Source: Raphanus sativus
Taxonomy: Eukaryota; Streptophyta; Magnoliopsida; Brassicales; Brassicaceae
DNA length: 64,000 bases
Direction of reading: 5' to 3'
NCBI RefSeq assembly: GCF_000801105.2
Contig: NC_079511.1
Coordinates: 11,586,784 to 11,650,783, forward strand
Of this stretch, positions 57,046-64,000 are shown in pieces. The position numbers and the translations under genes were made by a program. The notes under the pieces were generated by a model. It was not told where the DNA came from. It did no database searches and saw nothing but the letters and a program-made list of their open reading frames with translations. Position 1 is the first letter of the stretch; each line of letters opens with the position of its first letter.

Positions 57046-57216
57046 TTACTTATCAGATTTCTTGCGAAGTTCTTTCACCCATTTGAAGGCCTTTCCCAAA
57101 CTGCTTTTGCTTGCGTCTTCCTTCTTTTTCTTCTTCTTATCATCGTCTTTAGATGAATTGGGAGGAGGATCAGAGTTGTAATCCCATTGATCAGCCCAAG
57201 ATAGTCCTGAATCCAT
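57046..57216 (-). CDS. Small conserved plant protein, 56 residues, unknown function
   Basis: ATG at 57216 opens a frame of 57 codons ending TAA at 57046-57048. The sequence begins MDSGLSWADQWDYNSDPPPN, has an acidic-to-basic switch (SSKDDD followed by six Lys), and ends in an amphipathic basic helix (LGKAFKWVKELRKK). It has no signal peptide or membrane segment. I recall similar very short proteins starting MDSGLSWADQWD in Brassicaceae, one annotated near At1g24405. Their role is unknown to me. It fits between the BAHD and LHT2 genes in the collinear block, which supports a real gene. The fixed aromatic N-terminus and helical C-terminus suggest a protein-binding or membrane-surface peptide; this is speculation. 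Confidence 0.72.
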   Translation of the reverse strand: MDSGLSWADQWDYNSDPPPNSSKDDDKKKKKKEDASKSSLGKAFKWVKELRKKSDK

Positions 57217-57508
57217 ATTCCTCTCTCTTCAAGATTTTGTTGAATGTGAAGGTTTAGAAATGAAGATGGGGGTGAAAGAAAGATTTTATTGTACTTATTT
57301 TAGACATTATTAGTTTGACACAATGTCCATAAGTTTCTTGGTATCTTATTTTTGGTTCCCTCTGTTTTTAGTTATCCCTTTAGTTGTACAAAGAATCAAA
57401 CCTTCGCCTTTAACACGTAACCTTCGTTCGACATGGAGGGAAACACACATACACATTCAGCTAAAATTGCAAGGACAACCCTAACAACTTGATTGTTTAA
57501 CATTTGTG

Positions 57509-57514
<6 letters not shown>

Positions 57515-57546
<32 letters not shown>

Positions 57547-57548
57547 TT
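57515..57548. repeat. (TA)n microsatellite
   Basis: An alternating TA run of about 33 bp, upstream of the small gene at 57046-57216. Confidence 0.85.
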
Positions 57549-57573
57549 GTCTTTGATATTTAACACTTCCAAA

Positions 57574-57845
57574 TACTCCCTCTGTTTTTAAATAATAGAT
57601 GTTTTGAGATTTTCACACTTTTTAATAAAACATATTAAAACTTACTTATTAGTGCATAGTTTTTTGTTATTTTATATTTCCTATATTTCTAAACCAATAA
57701 GATTTCAAGAAATGCAATTAATGTTTTTGAGATTCACAATTATTCATAATTAGTTGATAAAAATTACATTGAAAATATGAAAAATATATCTTTTTGAAAC
57801 AAAAAATTTTTTTAGAACATACATCTTTTAAAAACAGAAGGAGTA
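57574..57845. mobile_element. MITE with TACTCCCTCTGT inverted repeats (copy 3)
   Basis: The left end TACTCCCTCTGTTTTTAAA and the reverse of the right end TACTCCTTCTGTTTTTAAA match at nearly all positions, followed by ATAGATGTT/AAGATGTATG-like motifs. It is flanked by TA, 272 bp and non-coding. It is the best preserved of the three related MITEs. Confidence 0.75.
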
Positions 57846-58048
57846 ATAAATTTGATATACGTTAGTTTTGACCGGTGAGCAGTACAAACTATACTGCCAA
57901 GTTGCCAACTAACAGCGCAGAAAGATTAGATGAGAAAACGTAAAATTGGACAGCCATCATTTAGAAATGCTAAAGATGCAGAAAGAGAATATTAGAGAAT
58001 CCAATATAATAATATTCTTACATAAGAAGTTCCAATCGTAATTAAGAC

Positions 58049-58063
58049 AAAGTCTAACCACAC
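58049..58063. repeat. Left target-site duplication of the SINE
   Basis: AAAGTCTAACCACAC, 15 bp, is repeated exactly at 58301-58315. Confidence 0.92.
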
Positions 58064-58300
58064 TAACCAACACATGTTGGCCTAGTGGTAAAGGAACTCC
58101 GGTTGGAGTGCCCGCCCTGGGTTCGATCCGCGTTGGCCACGAGAGAATTTACTTACATGGGCTTCTCTCGCCCTCCAGACCACTTTGCGTAACCAGGGGC
58201 CCTTAAGTGGAGGCTTAAAAATTTCTGTAATGGCATGGGCATAAGCCCGGTGGGCTAGTCGATCACGCTTAGTGGTCGGATACTGGGTTATCAAAAAAAA
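58064..58300 (+). mobile_element. tRNA-derived SINE
   Basis: A pol III promoter is visible: box A TGGCCTAGTGG at about 58078 and box B GGTTCGATCC at about 58120. A tRNA-unrelated body follows and a 3' A-run ends at 58300. The 15-bp duplications on both sides prove retroposition. The layout fits Brassica SINE families. The tRNA-like head cannot fold into a working tRNA. Confidence 0.92.
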
Positions 58301-58315
58301 AAAGTCTAACCACAC
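58301..58315. repeat. Right target-site duplication of the SINE
   Basis: Identical to 58049-58063 and directly after the A-run. Confidence 0.92.
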
Positions 58316-58659
58316 GATTTGATAATCGAGTAATACTTAGTGCGATGTCAATCTCTTTTATGATTTACTGTGGTTGATCTACCCCCTTTCCCCCCAATTG
58401 ACTAAGTGCAAGTTAGAACATGGTAGCTTCTGATTCACGGCCAATGAAACTCGGCTTGTGAGCTGAATGCATCATTCACAGCTAGAGGAGAGAGCATAAA
58501 AGGGATGGAGCTTATATTAATTTCAAAGTATATTAAAGGTATTCTAAAATCAAGATCTCTTATTCAACTTGTAATCAATCAGGCTATATGATCTTTTGCT
58601 TGCGGCATCTTCTGTTAGTGTCTTTCACTTAATAAATCAGTCTTTTTCAAAGCATTATT

Positions 58660-59400
58660 ATTTTCAGTGCCGGTTCGGTGATTCATCATGCCATGTCGGA
58701 TGAGCAAGATATGTGTCTATTGGGCTTTTATCATATTTTTAGGTTCATTGGGATTCTTGTTGGCTTTTATCCTATGATCATTAACAAAAGTATCCAAAAT
58801 GCTAAGAAATGGAACGATGCTCAAGTAAGCCAAGTTAATGTCTCTCCTCTGCTTACCTTCGCGAATGCTGGTTCGCGATGATCGGAGTGTGCTCCTCCCT
58901 CCTTTCCGGAAGGTATCCTTGTGTGTAAAGCTGATGCAGCGTGGGATGCTACAACTGGAAGATGCGGGGTTGGAGGGATTTTCTCGGGAGTGGATTGTCA
59001 TGTTCTCCCTACAATGGCTGAAGGTTTTAGTCATGTTTCGTCAGCTCTACTGGCAGAAGCCTTAGCCTTAGCTGTTCATTGCGCGGTGTTTCTTTCTGTT
59101 TACTCAAACGTTCGATCCCTGGTGGTTTTTACGGATTCACTTTCTCTGATTAAAACTTGTTGAAAACAGGAGGGCATCGACCGGAACTGTTCGATATCAT
59201 ATTTGAGATCTATCACTTTGTCTCTTTCTTTGATGTTATCTCTTTCGATTTTATTTCTTGCAACTTTAATTCCGACGCTGATTCCGTGACAAAATCAGCG
59301 CCTGCTTTGTATACTCCAAACTCTGTTTTTGGAATCTAGGCTCTTTTAGAAAATGCAAGTTTGTTTGATTAAAAAAATTTTTTTTTTTTTTTTTTTTTTT
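58660..59400 (+). pseudogene. LINE remnant: RNase H end of ORF2, frameshifted
   Basis: Several frames together encode the C-terminal RNase H-like domain of a plant L1-type element: VCKADAAWDATTGRCGVGGI near 58920, LLAEALALAVHCAVF near 59050 and VVFTDSLSLIKT near 59130. These correspond to the CDAAW, AAEALALRAG and LSDSKCLVDT positions of the LINE at 21742-25767, but the copy is clearly divergent. Frame breaks near 58915 and 59160 disable it. An A-run and then a long T-run end it near 59372-59400. The endonuclease and reverse transcriptase parts are absent, so it is 5'-truncated. No matching duplication was found. Confidence 0.75.
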
Positions 59401-60097
59401 GGAAAAAAGGGCAAAAAAAGTTAGTTGCATCTCAGTAAATCTTTTTTTTGTTGGGATTATCCGGATGCAAATTTATATATTTTTCAGGTTTAGTAAAAAA
59501 AATATCTTCTAAGAAATGATACAATTATATCTTTTAACCAAGTCGGCATAAAATATCCGATTATATTGTTAAGATATATACAATTCCAAAAAGAAATGGT
59601 TCATGAATAAATACTATTTTCTTTTTAAAAGCAAAATACTCGTTGAAATCAGGTGATCTGAATGAGTAAATCGCAGCTTTATCGTAAAGAAATAAATATA
59701 AAAACCATGCAGCTTCGTCAAAGTTATGAAGTTACAAAAGAACCATACACAACAAGAGAGAATAAAACAGAACAATCGGGGTATTTTAGTCATTGGATAC
59801 AGAAAGGCGCGAGTTGAGCATGAGTTTTCTCAGCTCTAGTTGCCTTGTATAACGGAGAAAGACCACAACATTAGTAACACATACAAACAACTAGAAACTG
59901 TAATCTATTTATTACAAGAAGTAAATCTTCGAATAATAAAGTTAGATAATTCCAAGCGAGAGAATCCCGAGACTTGATCCAACTCTTATATATTACATAA
60001 CGATCTCATCTTCATTCTGATCCTTAAATCTTCTTAATAGCCTCCTCTCTCTCTAGTTCTCTCCATATCTGAAAAAGAGTATCGCTTATAGAACGAT
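59401..60097. other. LHT2 promoter region
   Basis: A 700-bp spacer upstream of LHT2. A possible TATA motif (CTTATATATTACAT, about 59985) lies roughly 110 bp before the start codon. The 5' leader is pyrimidine-rich. No other gene is seen. Confidence 0.5.
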
Positions 60098-62323
60098 ATG
60101 CGGAATAACGAAACCTCAGCGAGTGAGATTGCTGCTGCGAAGCAGAAGAAAGTCGACGATTGGTTACCGATCACATCCTCAAGAAACGCCAAGTGGTGGT
60201 ACTCTGCATTTCACAATGTCACTGCCATGGTTGGTGCTGGTGTACTCAGCTTGCCCTACGCCATGTCCAATCTCGGATGGTACTTTGACTTGTAGTATTC
60301 ATTATATATTCGATTATCTAATATTTTTAGACATTTTAATAAAAACTTGTTGTTGATCATTCACAAGGGGACCTGGCGTGACGTTGATGATAATGTCATG
60401 GCTCATAACTTTGTACACACTGTGGCAAATGGTGGAGATGCACGAGATGGTACCTGGGAAGAGGTTTGATAGATATCACGAGCTAGGCCAAGAAGCTTTT
60501 GGCGAAAAGCTTGGCCTTTGGATCATTGTGCCTCAACAACTAATCGTGGAGGTCGGTGTAGACATCGTTTATATGGTCACCGGAGGTCAATCTCTCAAGA
60601 AAGTCCATGAACTCCTCTGCTCTGATTGCAAAGACATCAAAACTACGTATTGGATCATGATCTTTGCTTCTATCCACTTCGTTATCTCTCACCTACCAAA
60701 CTTTAACTCCATCTCCGTCATCTCACTCGCAGCTGCCGTTATGTCCCTATCGTAAGTATCTTAAACACACACATTTATCGTTAAGTTTTTACTCCCACCT
60801 TTTCAGGAAAATAGATTTCTAGATATTTTTTGTTCTACGAAATAGATTTCTAGATTTTTATTCTATTATAAGATATTATCTTAGTTAATATTAATAAGTT
60901 ATAATTTTTACATAACATTAATATTTTAATTAATTAAATATTGTAGTTGATAGTTATTGAAAAATGTATTCTAAAATTAAATAATAAATTTAATTGTGAC
61001 TATTCTATTATAATTTTAATATATGAGTGCTATAGAAATTAAAGGATAGAGTATTGTATAACTTGAACGGAAACCTAACCAGTTTTATGGCCATTTATAT
61101 TAGGTTTTCAGTAACCTGAAAGTTACGTTTGATGACCATTTAATTTGAAAATTTACAGTGATCATATATTTGGTTTGATGATATGGTTTTGTGTGATGCA
61201 TCAACAGTTACTCAACTATTGCATGGACTGCATCAGTGAACAAAGGAGTTCGTCCAGATGTAGACTACTCGCCTAGAGCCTCGACAACGCCTGGAAATGT
61301 ATTCAACTTCTTGAACGCGTTGGGAGATGTGGCTTTTGCATACGCAGGTCACAACGTTGTGCTGGAGATTCAAGCCACGATTCCTTCGACACCGGAGATA
61401 CCATCCAAGGCTCCAATGTGGAGAGGAGTCCTTGTAGCCTACATCATAGTCGCCATTTGCTACTTCCCTGTAGCGTTCCTCGGCTATTGGATCTTTGGAA
61501 ACAGCGTTGACGACAACGTTCTAATGACTTTGGAGAAGCCTGTATGGCTTATTGCAATAGCTAACTCGTTTGTGGTGGTCCATGTCATTGGAAGCTATCA
61601 GGTCTTTCACATTCTAGATATTTTATCACTGATTAAATCAAGAAATATACCATGAATATTGATATTCTCTCTGAACAACTTTGTGGAGACAGATCTTTGC
61701 AATGCCAGTGTTTGACATGCTTGAAACCGTTTTGGTCAAGAAGATGAATTTCAATCCTTCCTTCAAACTTCGCTTCATCACTCGTAGTATTTATGTTGGT
61801 AAGCCACATGCATTCCTCACTCGTTAGAGCTATTCTGTATATCCATTTATCTGATTTTTTTTTTGCATTGGACCGTTCAGCTTTCACTATGTTCATCGCG
61901 ATATGTATCCCGTTCTTTGGTGGACTACTCGGCTTCTTTGGAGGATTTGCATTCGCCCCAACAACTTACTACGTATAATACTCCTAACATTCATTTGTTT
62001 CATTCTTTCTTGTCAGAAAATGAACTTGTGATTTACGACTATAACACACATTAATATTGCAATTGCAGCTTCCATGCATTATTTGGCTCATTCTCAAGAA
62101 ACCTAAGAAGTTCAGTCTATCCTGGATAAGTAACTGGGTATGTTCTTTCTTACCAATGTATCTTTAGCTCTTGTTTATTCTTGTACACCAATAATTTTTT
62201 CTTTGGTGTAAATAAAAATTGCAGTTCTGCATTATAGTAGGAGTTATTTTGACGGTCATAGCACCCATTGGTGGCCTCAGAACCATCATTGTCAACGCAA
62301 GCACCTACAAGTTCTTCTCTTAG
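60098..62323 (+). CDS. LHT2: LHT2-type amino acid transporter (AAAP family)
   Basis: Seven exons: 60098-60279, 60368-60751, 61208-61601, 61693-61798, 61881-61972, 62069-62137 and 62225-62323. They give 442 codons (441 residues), the length of Arabidopsis LHT2. The product is a multi-pass plasma-membrane protein, proton-coupled, importing neutral and acidic amino acids; LHT2 is known from tapetum and flowers. Visible hallmarks are [19 protein letters not shown] in the first membrane helix, [59 protein letters not shown] and the end [12 protein letters not shown]. All introns are GT-AG, including the 87-bp intron 1. No lesion is seen. LHT2 rather than LHT1 is chosen by length, by the N-terminus and by its position in the block. 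Confidence 0.93.
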
Positions 62324-63165
62324 ATTTCTTCTTATACCACAAAAAAAAAGTAAAGTAGATATAAGAAAATAAGCCACGGCCAGTCTCGTTTTCTATGACT
62401 GTCCGTTTTGTTACTTTTAAGATTTTAGTATAGTTTAAGACTCGTAAGTCATGTATCTGCTGCTTTTATATGAAAAACTCCATATTCTAGTTCTTTTGTT
62501 ATTTCGTAACTGCATGAGTTGACGTATGGGAACTTGATTACTACTTTACTAGATCATCAAATCTAGATGCAGTGTTATTTACTAAAACAAAAGATTATAT
62601 TTCAAAATGTTAAACAAGTGTTTTGTTACTTGAAGCTATATGTATCTTTTTGTCGCTTCAAAGGTTGGCAAAAAAAGAAATTATAAACCTTGTGTTTATG
62701 TTTCTTGTGGGTGTGGTTTTGTGGTGCTAACTTCAAACTTTTCAAGTGTCAGACCAAGTGCAAAACAGGCTTCCATTATTTCAATCTAATAGAGTAGAAA
62801 CAGGCTTTGAACTCTTCAAGATTACATCGTATTTGTAGATAGTTCAGTTTGCACCCAAGCAAAACGGCTTCAGTTTTGATTGGGTGCAAATTCCATGTTT
62901 TTTATTTTTCTTTTGCTTTGGAATCAAGTTTAGGTCTTATATGTTGATAATCAATTAACCTCAAGATTATTTTCTGAAAATGATATTTACGCTTTAGCAA
63001 AACGAAAAAAATATATATTACGTAACTTATTAGTTTAGGCAATGCGTTTTAGATTTCTCTCCAAACAGAATCCGCAGAACAGAAATCCGACCAAGTTCCA
63101 GAATAAACTCAACTTTTGTCCGTTTTACCAAAACACAAAAGCAAATCTGAACAAAACCTCAATGC
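62324..63165. other. Convergent 3' region of LHT2 and the reductase
   Basis: 840 bp between two facing stop codons. It holds both 3' untranslated regions and nothing else that I can recognise. Confidence 0.5.

Positions 63166-64000
<835 letters not shown>

Noticed and set aside
58074..58150. tRNA gene
   Set aside because: Box A and box B are present, but the sequence cannot form a full cloverleaf and is followed by a SINE body, an A-run and target duplications.

Overview
The window is plant nuclear DNA from a Brassicaceae genome, most likely tribe Brassiceae (Brassica or Raphanus type). This rests on intron-rich genes with GT-AG borders, AT-rich spacers, plant transposon families, a gene of the Brassica pollen protein BCP1 type, and a gene order that, as far as I recall the Arabidopsis thaliana map, follows chromosome 1 loci At1g24530 down to At1g24360. 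I ran no database search; names rest on recognition of the conceptual translations.

Layout. 1-747: 5' part of a WD40 gene (minus). 4007-7268: BCP1 (minus), split by a 2.9-kb hAT DNA transposon with a perfect 8-bp target duplication and an almost intact transposase. 8122-10634: CCT5, nine exons. 10980-13493: ALB4 thylakoid insertase (minus), sharing a 367-bp divergent promoter with a cyclin-L gene (13861-15799). 16039-17821: Helitron with a nested hAT-type element. 19433-25799: full-length L1-type LINE with a 20-bp target duplication. 26618-27002: possible small unknown gene. 27440-30340: KCR2-type ketoacyl-CoA reductase (minus). 31719-38006: TNO1, giant coiled-coil trans-Golgi protein (minus). 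38983-39812: NFD2 RNase III-like protein (minus). 42080-43271: RING E3 ligase (minus). 45239-45478: orphan second exon of an H2A.W-type histone gene. About 46.4-52.4 kb: transposon nest of Helitron pieces, microsatellites and direct repeats. 52868-54173: BAHD acyltransferase broken by one extra base (minus). 54307-56112: Helitron with nested hAT-type element. 57046-57216: 56-residue protein gene (minus). 58064-58300: tRNA-derived SINE. About 58.7-59.4 kb: LINE remnant. 60098-62323: LHT2 amino-acid transporter. 63166-64000: 3' part of plastid 3-oxoacyl-ACP reductase (minus).

The host genes are unrelated housekeeping or specialised genes and not a pathway cluster, although two reductases of fatty-acid elongation (KCR2 in the ER, FabG type in plastids) lie in the same block. 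Three host genes are visibly damaged or partial: BCP1 (hAT insertion), the BAHD gene (frameshift) and the H2A fragment. I found no previously undescribed biological system. The notable content is recent transposon activity, small lesions in otherwise intact genes, an apparently non-collinear cyclin-L gene and an internal duplication in TNO1.
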